A stretch of DNA of 64,000 nucleotides from Yinghuangia sp035454725 (GTDB lineage: Bacteria > Actinomycetota > Actinomycetes > Streptomycetales > Streptomycetaceae): NCBI RefSeq assembly GCF_051388935.1, contig NZ_JBPKBI010000011.1:166864-230863 (forward strand). Reading direction: 5' to 3'. Positions 41,254-49,322 of the stretch are shown piece by piece; position 1 is the stretch's first letter; every line of letters begins with the position of its first letter. The notes under the pieces are model-generated. The model had not been told where the DNA came from and ran no database searches. It saw nothing but the letters and a program-made list of their open reading frames with translations. The translations under genes were made by a program, and so were the position numbers.

Positions 41254-43023
41254 TCATGCGACGGACTGTTCGCGGCAGTAGGAGCGGTAGGTCGCCGAGG
41301 TTGTGAGGAGCGCTGTGTGGGTGCCGATGCCGGTGATGCCTCCCTTCTCGACGATGGCGATCCGGTCGGCGTTGCGGATGGTGGTGAGGCGGTGGGCGAT
41401 GACGAGTGAAGTCCTATCGCTGAGGAGCCGGTTGAGGGCGGTTTGCACGGCCCGTTCGCTTGCGGCGTCGAGAGCGCTGGTGGCTTCGTCGAGGACGACG
41501 ATGGCGGGGTCTTTGAGCATGACGCGGGCGATGGCGAGGCGTTGGCGCTGTCCGCCGGAGAGGGTGACGCCGCGTTCGCCGAGCTCGGTGTGGATCCCGT
41601 GATCCCAGGCGCGGACGAACTCCCAGGCGTTGGCGGCTTCGAGGGCGTTCTCGATCTCCTCATCGGTGGCGTCGGGTTTGGCGGGGCGCAGGTTCCGCGC
41701 CAGGGTTCCGCTCATGAGAGGCGAGTCCTGAAAAACGATGCCAACCGCCGCGCGGACCGACGCCTGCGTCACGTCGCGTAGGTCTTGGTTGTCGATCGTG
41801 ACGCGGCCGTCGATCGGGTCGAAGAAGCGGAGCAGGAGTTGGGCGACGGTGGACTTGCCGGCGCCGGAGGAACCGACGAGTGCGACCGTTTGCCCGGGGC
41901 GGATCATCAGGCTGAAGTCGTCGAGGACGAGGCGGGAGAGGCGTCCGGGGTAGGCGAAGGAGACGTTTTCGAAGGCGACTTGGCCGCGAGTGACGGTCAG
42001 GTCGGGGGCTTTGGGCTGGTCTTGGACGGTCGGTTGTTCGTCGAGGAGTTCGGCGGCGCGTTCGCCGGCGGTCAGGCCGACGATGACCTCGGGCAGGGTG
42101 GTGATGACTTGGGTGAGGGAGCTTGCTCCGCGCAGCCAGAAGCCCCAGATGGCGACGACGTCACCGATGGTGAGGCTGCCCGACGCGGTCCGCCAGGCGC
42201 CGACGAACAGCAGCACGAACGGTGCGACGAAACTCAGGTGCATGCCGAGAGGGTCGGCGAACCGGTGCTGCAGGCGGGCCAGCGATTCGGATCCTTTGCG
42301 GACCTTGTCAGTGCCGCCGCGCACGCGGGCGAGGGCCTCGTTCTCGGCGTTATAGGCCTTGAGGAGGGCGTTGACGCCGAGCATTTCCGCCAGCATCCCG
42401 GAGGTCTTGCCGAGGTCGTCCCTGATCTCGCGGCTGCGGCGGCGCAGGCGGGGCAGGACGAGCAACGTCCAGCCGACAGCAACTGCCAGCAGCGCCAGGG
42501 CGATCAGGGCCATCCACAGGTCAACCCACGCGATGAGCCCGACCGAGATCGTCAACAGGGCCACCGCCCACCACAGGGCCAGGCCCTGCCACACCGTCAA
42601 TTCCAGGCGCTCGACGTCCTGGTTGATGCGGGCGGCGACGTCGCCGACATGGGAGCGGTGGAAGAAGTCGACCGACAGGCGCTGCACGTGCTCGTACAGC
42701 GTCCGGCGCAGGTTGTTCGCCCACCGCGCCGCGCCGCGCCGCGTCCAGGTGTGCGCGAAGTACGCCGCGGTGATGAACGTCGCCGAGATCCCGACCGCGG
42801 CGATCAGCGGCCCCTGCCACCCGGCACGGAGAAACTGGTCGGGGTCCGCGTCGATCCGGTTCAGCACGACCCGGAACACGGCCGGAGCCAGGCTCTGCGC
42901 CACGGCGTCCACGAGGATCAGCGCGTACCCGGCGATGAGCATCCGCCGACCGTCGCCGGCATGTGCGAATAGCACGCGCAATGAATGCAATGTGCCCCCG
43001 CCGGGGTTACTCTGCGTCGGCAT
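41254..43023 (-). CDS. ABC exporter half-transporter (permease-ATPase fusion)
   Basis: A 589-residue type IV ABC exporter with six membrane helices (about 25-310), then a nucleotide-binding domain with Walker A LVGSSGAGKSTVAQ, signature LSGGQRQRLAIARVM, Walker B IVVLDEATSALD and H-loop IAHRLTT. It functions as a homodimer or with a partner not seen here. Substrates of this class include lipids, peptides and drugs. The start has only a weak SD. It lies downstream of the dioxygenase on the same strand and may be co-transcribed with it. Confidence 0.93.
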   Translation of the reverse strand: MPTQSNPGGGTLHSLRVLFAHAGDGRRMLIAGYALILVDAVAQSLAPAVFRVVLNRIDADPDQFLRAGWQGPLIAAVGISATFITAAYFAHTWTRRGAARWANNLRRTLYEHVQRLSVDFFHRSHVGDVAARINQDVERLELTVWQGLALWWAVALLTISVGLIAWVDLWMALIALALLAVAVGWTLLVLPRLRRRSREIRDDLGKTSGMLAEMLGVNALLKAYNAENEALARVRGGTDKVRKGSESLARLQHRFADPLGMHLSFVAPFVLLFVGAWRTASGSLTIGDVVAIWGFWLRGASSLTQVITTLPEVIVGLTAGERAAELLDEQPTVQDQPKAPDLTVTRGQVAFENVSFAYPGRLSRLVLDDFSLMIRPGQTVALVGSSGAGKSTVAQLLLRFFDPIDGRVTIDNQDLRDVTQASVRAAVGIVFQDSPLMSGTLARNLRPAKPDATDEEIENALEAANAWEFVRAWDHGIHTELGERGVTLSGGQRQRLAIARVMLKDPAIVVLDEATSALDAASERAVQTALNRLLSDRTSLVIAHRLTTIRNADRIAIVEKGGITGIGTHTALLTTSATYRSYCREQSVA

Positions 43024-43140
43024 AACCGTGCTCTGTCAACGCGCGGAAACACGCACGCGTCTGCGTCGGCAAGCCCGCCTCCCCTACCACGGTGGTCTCT
43101 TCCTGTTCGAAAATCAGAAATGTCGCCGGTCGCGTCGTGG

Positions 43141-44377
43141 TTACGCAGGCCGCGTGTCCGTCGGGTTGGTGTGGTCACGCAGTATGTCGGTGACGCGCTC
43201 GCGGAGTTCGGCCAGCGCGCGGCCTCCGTCGGCGCGGTCTCCGTCGCGCGGCAAGACCGAAGCCGGCGTACATGACACGCCGTTCGTGGAGTCGCGGCGG
43301 CGTCGACTCGTGAAGGGTGCAGGACAGGTGCACGGTGAGGTCGCCGGGCACGGTGGGGACCGCGACGACTGGCAAATAGGGTTCGGTCTTGGCGACCTCG
43401 ACGGGCATCAATATCCGGTGCGAGCCGGCGATGACGCGCAGTTGGCCGTTCGCTTCGCTGCTTTCCGTGACGGAGATACCCACGACCGTGCTGGAGCATC
43501 TGTAGGCGTGCCGTCCGAGGTGGCAGTCGCGGTGGAACGAGACGTCGGACGGGCCGGCCACGACGCCGACGGGCTTGATCAGCGCCTCAATGCAGCGTCC
43601 TTGGACCGGGCCCTGGACGAGGTCGTCGTCGGCGGCGATCACGCGGCGCAGCCGGTCCCATCGGTCGCCGCGCAGTATCGCGGCGGTGGTCGGTGAGTGT
43701 TCGACAAACTCCTGGAGCCTGACGCACCGACGGGTGCCGTCCGCGAGCGTGGCCCACCACGAACGGCCGTCTCCTTCCCGGTAGTTCGGAAGCACCCGAT
43801 CGATGTCGTCGGAGATCCGCCGCATGTCCGCGGGGTCGGTCCAACCGCGCAGGTGCAGGTAGCCCGCCTCGCGCAGGAAGTGCGCGATGTCGGCGGGATC
43901 GTCGTCGGGGGTGAACACGCGGTCCAGGGCGAGCGGGTCGCCGTGGCGGTCGTGGAACGCGAGCGCGTCGTCGACGACCGGCCAGCCTTCCAGCAGCGAC
44001 AGCCACAGTGAATCCCACACCGAGATGTCGCGTTCGCTGCCGCCGCGGTATCGCAGGTTGCGTGCGGTGAGCATGCTGTTGAAGGAGCGTTGGTTCTGCA
44101 CCCAGTCGGAGAACTCCTCCGCGCTGAAGGTGACGACGACGGCTCCGTCCGCGATGCCGGGGGAAGCGGTCAGCGTGTCTCCGGCCCTCGTGAACGACCA
44201 TGCCTGGTCGCTGACTTCGACGGCGAGCGAAGGAGCGTTCAAAACTTCGATTCCCCGCGCCACCACAGCGCCATTGCGCGCGGCCAGACTGGGGAAGTCC
44301 GCCACGACGAACGTCTCGACGTCCACATGGCGCAGGTCGGCGTCCCGACGCGTACGGCGGTCCAAAGCGACAGGCAT
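43141..44377 (-). pseudogene. Phytanoyl-CoA dioxygenase-family protein with a frameshift near the C-terminus
   Basis: This is an Fe(II)/2-oxoglutarate-type dioxygenase. An N-terminal domain (about 45-110, SLAVEVSDQAWSFTRAGD) looks like a sterol-carrier-protein-like fold. The PhyH domain has iron ligands HRDCHLG and CTLHEST. GGGAGGA lies 6-7 nt before the ATG. As written, the frame ends at 43175 in an Arg-rich tail (RRRPRRRRPRAGR) unlike the family. Removing one base near 43253 gives GFGLPRDGD and continues as RALAELRERVTDILRDH to a TAA at 43141, which looks like a natural end. It is either a sequencing error or a recent mutation outside the catalytic core, so the enzyme may still work. It is divergent from a TetR gene. 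Confidence 0.75.
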
Positions 44378-44527
44378 ACTGTTTCCTCCCTCTCATACCG
44401 CGTGCGGAAGCGTCGCGGACGGTACGAACGAGTGCGCCGCCCGGACGACCGGGCCGGTCGCGAACGCACCACCACATCCCGGCGGGCCCTCCCAGCAGGA
44501 GGGGACGGTGTACGAAAACGTAACCAT

Positions 44528-44552
44528 CGTTTATATTTCCGAACTATAAACG
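44528..44552. promoter_or_regulatory. TetR-type operator
   Basis: CGTTTATA and TATAAACG form perfect 8-bp arms around a 9-bp centre. It is by far the most AT-rich site in the area. It lies between the divergent dioxygenase and TetR genes, 48 bp before the TetR start, and probably binds that regulator. Confidence 0.62.
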
Positions 44553-44599
44553 GACGTTAAGCTGACGTGTCAAGAGTCGCCCGACGGAAGGAACACCCC

Positions 44600-45250
44600 G
44601 TGGCCGCAGCCCAGTCCAAGACAGCGCTTGGCCGAGGGACGCCGCGCGGGCCGTACCGCAACGGGAACGAGACCAGGGCCCACATCGTGGAGGCTGCGGC
44701 CAAAGTTTTCGCCGAACGAGGCTATGCCGGCGGCTCGCTGCGCCAGATCGCCGCCGAGGTCGGAGTCAGCGCGGCCAGCCTCGTGCAGCACTTCGGCAGC
44801 AAAGAAGGCCTTCTCGGCGCCGTCCTGCGGCACTGGGACGCCAAGGCCCCCCATCCCTCGCACGCGGACCAGGTCGGCATCGCCTTCTTCGAAGCACTGC
44901 CCGACCTGCTGCGTTACCACATGGAACACCGCGGCCTGATCGAACTGATCCTCACCCTCCGCGCCGAGGCCACCAGCGACACCCACCCCGCCCACACGTA
45001 TATCCGCGACTGGCAGCGCCAGGCGGTGGACGAATACTCCGCCAAACTCGCCGAAGCCGTCGCGCACGGCGACATCCCGCCTATGACCGCCCAGCAGATC
45101 AACTCCGAAGTCCGCGCCCTCCTGGCGGCCATGAACGGCATGGAGTCGGAATGGCTCATCGACCCCCGTCTCGACCTCCTCGGCCTCTTCGGCGCGCATC
45201 TCCACGTCACCCTCGCGCGATGGCGGGACGGCCGCATCATGCACGGATGA
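44600..45250 (+). CDS. TetR-family transcriptional regulator
   Basis: A 216-residue regulator with the TetR helix-turn-helix KVFAERGYAGGSLRQIAAEV and SAASLVQHFGSKEGLLGAVL, and a TetR C-terminal ligand domain. The GTG at 44600 is chosen because GGAAGGA lies 7 nt upstream; an earlier GTG (44567) has none. It is divergent from the PhyH-family dioxygenase with an AT-rich inverted repeat between them. It probably controls that gene and the ABC exporter behind it. Confidence 0.9.
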   Translation: MAAAQSKTALGRGTPRGPYRNGNETRAHIVEAAAKVFAERGYAGGSLRQIAAEVGVSAASLVQHFGSKEGLLGAVLRHWDAKAPHPSHADQVGIAFFEALPDLLRYHMEHRGLIELILTLRAEATSDTHPAHTYIRDWQRQAVDEYSAKLAEAVAHGDIPPMTAQQINSEVRALLAAMNGMESEWLIDPRLDLLGLFGAHLHVTLARWRDGRIMHG

Positions 45251-45769
45251 CAGAGGTCGACGCCGTCGGACTGACAGTCATCCAACAAGACGGCATGCTG
45301 TGCCGACGTGGCCACTCCCCGAGGTGGCGAGACTATTTGCATAACGCCAGGAGTAAGGGTTGTTCACCGGCTTGGCTGTCGCGCGGTCCACATCGACGCG
45401 CCGCCGTTTGTTCGTGCGGCTGGGGAAGTGCCCGGTAGTGCGGGGGGTCGCCTCCCCATCGCCCTCGCGCGTTGCCCGCCGGCCCCCGGGCATGGTCGCT
45501 GGCCATTTCGTGAGGGTGCCTTTCGTCGTTCGGGCGGAAGGTCAACTGACGGGAGCGAGTTCGAGGTCCGTCGTCTTTTGGGCGTAGCATTGCTTTGTAG
45601 CGATTTGCACCGGACTTGAGTTCGTCAAAGTGCTTGCAGGCCCATGCCGTTCGTGTCCGTGGGTAGTCAGCCTGCGGGACCACGACGGGACCACACGGTG
45701 TGCGCGGGAGGGGACGAACTACATTCAATCGCACGTCCGTTCGTGCGCAACATAGCGTCTGACCTGCGG
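45251..45769. other. Gene-free stretch left of the att site
   Basis: About 520 bp without a supported gene separate the TetR gene from the tRNA-derived att core. Composition is more mixed than in the flanks. A short inverted repeat (CGCACG ... CGTGCG, about 45730-45747) is the only structure I notice. Because the 5' half of the tRNA is missing here, this DNA may belong to a mobile element and not to the ancestral chromosome. Confidence 0.5.
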
Positions 45770-45814
45770 CTGGGGGTCAAGGGGTCGCAGGTTCAAATCC
45801 TGTCGTCCCGACCA
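45770..45814 (+). other. 3' half of tRNA-Pro(GGG): attachment-site core of an integrated element
   Basis: From the anticodon loop CTGGGGG (anticodon GGG) through TCAAG, the variable loop, the T-arm (GCAGGTTCAAATCCTGT) to the acceptor 3' strand and encoded CCA, this 45-bp segment is a perfect tRNA-Pro 3' half. The 5' half is absent: the bases before the loop (GACCTGCGG) cannot pair with TCAAG, and no acceptor 5' strand (CGGGAC) precedes it. The reverse strand gives SGRQDLNLRPLDPQ, a well-known spurious translation of such att sites. Actinomycete elements such as pSAM2 use tRNA-Pro 3' ends in this way. The integrase stop lies 4 bp to the right. Confidence 0.85.
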
Positions 45815-45818
45815 GCGT

Positions 45819-47303
45819 TTACGCAGGTCGAAGGCCGTTCTCTCCGCAAGGAGGGGGCGGCCTTTCCGGCGTTCTGGCCCCGGTGGTCGCAGGGTGGTCG
45901 CGTTCCGCCAGTGGCCGCGGGTGCCCGTTCCCGAAGTCGGCGACGTGCAAAGGCAGATCAGCTGTCGAGGTCCGTCGGCCTGCGCCATGTGGTGGTCGCA
46001 GGGTGGTCTCGTCGTCGGGACGCACCAGGTCGGTGACCTGCTGGAACCAGCTCCGAGGCTGACGCGGGACGACGCCGCGCGTCGGCCGGCCCCCGTCGAG
46101 ATGCTGCTCCGCTTGCGCGAGGACGCGCTGGATGGTGGTGACGGCGGCGCATGCCGCCGGCCTGGTCAGGTGCGCGTAGATGTTCGCGGTGGTCGACAGC
46201 GTGGAGTGCCGCAGAGTCTTTGACACCACCACGAGCGGGACGCCGGCTGCAATGGTCAGCGTGGCAGCGAGGTGCCGGAGGTCGTGCATGGTGATGCGCC
46301 GCAGGTCGAGTTCTTTGGTCAGACGCCGGAACCTGTCGAGGAGTGTCTGGGGCCGCAGCGGGCGGCCGTCGGGACGGGTGAAGACCAGGTCGGCGAACGG
46401 TCCGCTCTGCGGGCCGGCGGGCTCGCGCTGCTGCTGTTCGGCGCGGTGCCGGAGTGCGTCGGCGACGCGTCCGGAGATGGCGACCCAGCTCCTGCTGTTG
46501 CGGGTCTTGGGTGCGGTGATGACCAGGCGGCTGTTGTCGACGCAGGAGAGAGTGTAGCGGATATAGAGGACGCCGGCCTCGAGATGGACGTCGTTCCAGT
46601 GAAGTCCGAGCGCTTCGCCTTTGCGCATGCCGGTGCCGATGAGGACTTCGCACAGGTCGGCCATGAGCGGGTCGTGGATGTGGGCGTACTCGAGGAAGCG
46701 TGCGGCCTCTTCGGCGGTCCACACCACGCGTTCGGGGCTGGGCGGGCGGCTGATGACGGGTGGGGAGGCGGGGTTGGAGGCCAGTCGGTGCTGGCGGACG
46801 GCGTCGCCGAGGGCGCTGGAGAGTGTCGCCAGGCACCGGTAGAGCGTGGTGGTGCCGCGTCCGGCGGCAAGCTCCTGCTGGACGAAGGCCAGGATCTGCC
46901 GGTACCCGAGGTCGTCGAGGCGCAGCGCGCCGAGTCCGGGGACGAGGTCGTTGCGGACGTAGTCCCGGTAGCGGGCGTACGTCGTCGGCTTGAGGACGAG
47001 CTTCTTCGCGGCAAGCCAGCCGTCGAGGTATTCGGCGACGGTCTGGTTCGGGTCGGCGTCGAAACCGCACGCCTCCCCGTCCAGGAGTCGGCGCAGTGCG
47101 GCGTGGGCGGCGGTGTGGCTGGGGAAGCCGCTGCGGCGCACGGTGGTGCGGACGCCGCGGGGTGCGGGGACATCGACGGCGAACGCCCAGGTCCCGTGCG
47201 CAGGGTCAGTGGCGAGCCGGGGGCATCGGGCGCCGAGCTGGTGCCGGGCGGTGTCGCGGCAGCCGCAGCGCCGGTAGACACGGCCGCGGGTGGAGGAGCG
47301 CAT
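45819..47303 (-). CDS. Site-specific tyrosine integrase of a tRNA-Pro-directed element
   Basis: A 494-residue phage/AICE-type tyrosine recombinase. The N-terminus has the Cys-containing RGRVYRRCGCRD segment, a SAM-like core-binding domain follows (about 95-180), then the catalytic domain with Arg in LIGTGMRKGEALGL, HDLRHLAATL (HxxR) and the nucleophile Tyr in TANIYAHL. The ATG at 47303 has GGAGG 7-8 nt upstream. Its 3' end runs over a small hairpin (45831-45864) and stops 4 bp from the tRNA-derived core, the usual layout for attP. No excisionase or replication gene follows upstream; a Gabija-like pair does. It is closely related to the broken integrase at 51631-52440. Confidence 0.93.
   Translation of the reverse strand: MRSSTRGRVYRRCGCRDTARHQLGARCPRLATDPAHGTWAFAVDVPAPRGVRTTVRRSGFPSHTAAHAALRRLLDGEACGFDADPNQTVAEYLDGWLAAKKLVLKPTTYARYRDYVRNDLVPGLGALRLDDLGYRQILAFVQQELAAGRGTTTLYRCLATLSSALGDAVRQHRLASNPASPPVISRPPSPERVVWTAEEAARFLEYAHIHDPLMADLCEVLIGTGMRKGEALGLHWNDVHLEAGVLYIRYTLSCVDNSRLVITAPKTRNSRSWVAISGRVADALRHRAEQQQREPAGPQSGPFADLVFTRPDGRPLRPQTLLDRFRRLTKELDLRRITMHDLRHLAATLTIAAGVPLVVVSKTLRHSTLSTTANIYAHLTRPAACAAVTTIQRVLAQAEQHLDGGRPTRGVVPRQPRSWFQQVTDLVRPDDETTLRPPHGAGRRTSTADLPLHVADFGNGHPRPLAERDHPATTGARTPERPPPPCGENGLRPA
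45831..45864. terminator. Hairpin overlapping the integrase 3' end
   Basis: AAGGCCG and CGGCCTT pair around an inner CTCC-GCAA-GGAG hairpin, followed by TTT on the plus strand. On the plus strand it sits just past the tRNA-Pro 3' end, where tRNA terminators lie, so it may travel with the att core. It also falls within the last codons of the integrase. Confidence 0.5.
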
Positions 47304-47549
47304 GGTGATCGCCTCCGGTGGAGCAGGATCCCCGGGCACTCCCAGTGTCCACCCGGCGCGACCACCAACCCCGCGCACACCGTCTTGACCTGCCTGTTTC
47401 CCCTTGTCGTAGCGTCAAGTGCGCTCGCGATCCGGGGCCTGGCAGACGTCGGGCGGTGCGGCCGAAGGGGTCGATTGCTGCGACCACGCCTGCCGCCCGC
47501 CAGCCACGGGCGTATGGGATCGACCTGCCCGATCCGGCGGCCCCGGACG

Positions 47550-49322
47550 TTACTGATGCGCCGCCTCGTCAGGGGAGTGGTCCACCGCGACCACCTTGTC
47601 GACGGTGACCCAGGAACGGAGTGTGTTGAGCGCGCTGTCGGGGAGTTCGTGCGTGAACAGAAGTACGAGGTTGCAGCGGGCGCGGGAACAGGCCACGTAG
47701 AAGAGGTTGCGGGCGCGCTCGAAGCGCTTGAGTTCCTCGTCCGACAGGCTGTCGCGGGTGGCGTACCCGGCGAGCATTCCGGGGAAGTCGTAGAGGTTCC
47801 ATCCTCCGAACACGGCGACGACGTCCGGGTATTCGGTGCCCTTGACTCCGTGCTGCGTGGAGAAGGGGGTCGCCTCGGCGATGTAGTCGCACAATGCGAT
47901 GACCTCTCGGTACGAGGTGTCGCGAAGTTTCCCGTATTCGACGAGGCGCCGGCCGCCTTTCCCGTCCGTCTCATCCGGCGGTTCTGTCAGGGACGCCTGC
48001 CAGTCCCGATGCCTGCCGACCACTGCGTCGGGGACGCTGAAGTACCGTTGCGCGAGCACCACGTCCAGTACGTCACCGACGGTTCCCGACATCCGAGCCT
48101 GCTCGATCAGGCCGAAGAGCGAGGACCACGCGGCCTTGTCACTGCGGCGATGGAGCCTGGGGCGCGAGCGCTTCAACGTGTCGAAGAGGAGTGCGTACTT
48201 CCGGTCGCGGAAGTACGCACATGCAGGCTCGACGAGGTCCGCGAGGAGCGCGATGACCGCGTCGTTCTTGCGTACGTAGTCGTCGTTGTTCCGATAGATC
48301 CGAGCGATGCTGCGGAAGCCCAGCTCGCCTGCGATGGCCGTGTGGGTCAACATCAGGATCTTGGCCTCGTCCAGGTTGTCCTGGCCTTGTCGTCGCGCGG
48401 CATCGGCGCGGACCCACGACAGCGTCTTCCTGAGGACCTCGTCGGGGAGATGGCCCTTCTGAGAGTGTGTCCCGCGCGGCCCGGTCCAGCCGTTGGTGTG
48501 GTAGACGGTCACCGATCCGGCCTCTGCGTCGGAGGCTGTGGCCTGTGGCAATTCGGGGCGAATCTTGTTGAGAAAGTCGACGACGGCGATTCCGGAACGC
48601 CAGTTGACGCGCTTTTGAATGGTGATGACGTCCGGGCGGCTGATCAGCCCGCAGGACCTGTCGTAGATCTGCTGCCAGTGGTCGCCGAAAAACCCGTACG
48701 TCGGGCTCGAGATCGTCGTGGCGTCCGCCGACAGCATTGCCTCCGCCAAGCCCTCAGGCGTGTCCTGGTACTCATCGACGAACACGACCGGGAAGCGGTC
48801 CGCGATGAGGGACCGGAACTTGGGGAAACCCAGGAGACGAATGGCGAGTTCTGGGATGTCCTCGTGATGCAGCGCGACCCGATGTTCATCGATGCGGCGG
48901 AAACCGAGATCGTACTCGACCGTGCGGTTCCCGAGCGACGTGAGACCGTCGAGATGCCTTGGCCAGGACTTCAGGCTCGGAATCTCCTGGCGCAGGTGCT
49001 TCTGAAACCTGGAGATGGCCTCCCACAGGAACCCGTGGATGGTGGCCGCGAAGACGTGAGGGCTATCGTCGGTCCGCCGGACGATCTCATTGCATGCCAC
49101 ATTGGTGTACGTGACGCAGGCGATGCGTTGGCCAGCGCGCGGCAGGAAGGTCGCACGGTTGTCGAGCACGTGACGCAGTGCGTCGATGAGTGAAGTCGTC
49201 TTGCCCGAGCCGGCTCCGGCGTCCAATCGGAAGTGCTGACGCCGCTCCACGGCCGCCACGATCCGGCGCAGGGTTGCTTCGCTTTCCTGCTCCGCGGAGA
49301 GCACCTGGTTCGGCGTGCTCAT
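47550..49322 (-). CDS. gajB: UvrD-like SF1 helicase, Gabija GajB-like
   Basis: A 590-residue UvrD/Rep-type helicase with all motifs: I GAGSGKTTSL, II FVDEYQDTPEG, III GFFGDHWQQIYD, IV VNWRSG, V QHGVKGTEYPDV and VI NLFYVACSRAR. The ATG at 49322 overlaps the stop of the OLD-family gene (ATGA) and has GAGGGAAG upstream, so the two proteins are made together. An OLD/TOPRIM nuclease paired with a UvrD helicase is the definition of Gabija antiphage defence; in that system GajB is thought to sense nucleotide or DNA-end changes and to work with GajA. This protein is somewhat longer than the roughly 500-residue reference GajB, so the subtype is uncertain. Confidence 0.78.
   Translation of the reverse strand: MSTPNQVLSAEQESEATLRRIVAAVERRQHFRLDAGAGSGKTTSLIDALRHVLDNRATFLPRAGQRIACVTYTNVACNEIVRRTDDSPHVFAATIHGFLWEAISRFQKHLRQEIPSLKSWPRHLDGLTSLGNRTVEYDLGFRRIDEHRVALHHEDIPELAIRLLGFPKFRSLIADRFPVVFVDEYQDTPEGLAEAMLSADATTISSPTYGFFGDHWQQIYDRSCGLISRPDVITIQKRVNWRSGIAVVDFLNKIRPELPQATASDAEAGSVTVYHTNGWTGPRGTHSQKGHLPDEVLRKTLSWVRADAARRQGQDNLDEAKILMLTHTAIAGELGFRSIARIYRNNDDYVRKNDAVIALLADLVEPACAYFRDRKYALLFDTLKRSRPRLHRRSDKAAWSSLFGLIEQARMSGTVGDVLDVVLAQRYFSVPDAVVGRHRDWQASLTEPPDETDGKGGRRLVEYGKLRDTSYREVIALCDYIAEATPFSTQHGVKGTEYPDVVAVFGGWNLYDFPGMLAGYATRDSLSDEELKRFERARNLFYVACSRARCNLVLLFTHELPDSALNTLRSWVTVDKVVAVDHSPDEAAHQ

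Noticed and set aside
40975..41409. A 144-codon plus-strand ORF between the SDR and the ABC exporter
   Set aside because: It runs antisense into the exporter's ATPase, has no SD and no domain.
45725..45988. An 87-residue protein containing SGRQDLNLRPLDPQ
   Set aside because: This peptide is the reverse translation of the tRNA-Pro 3' end, a known annotation artefact.
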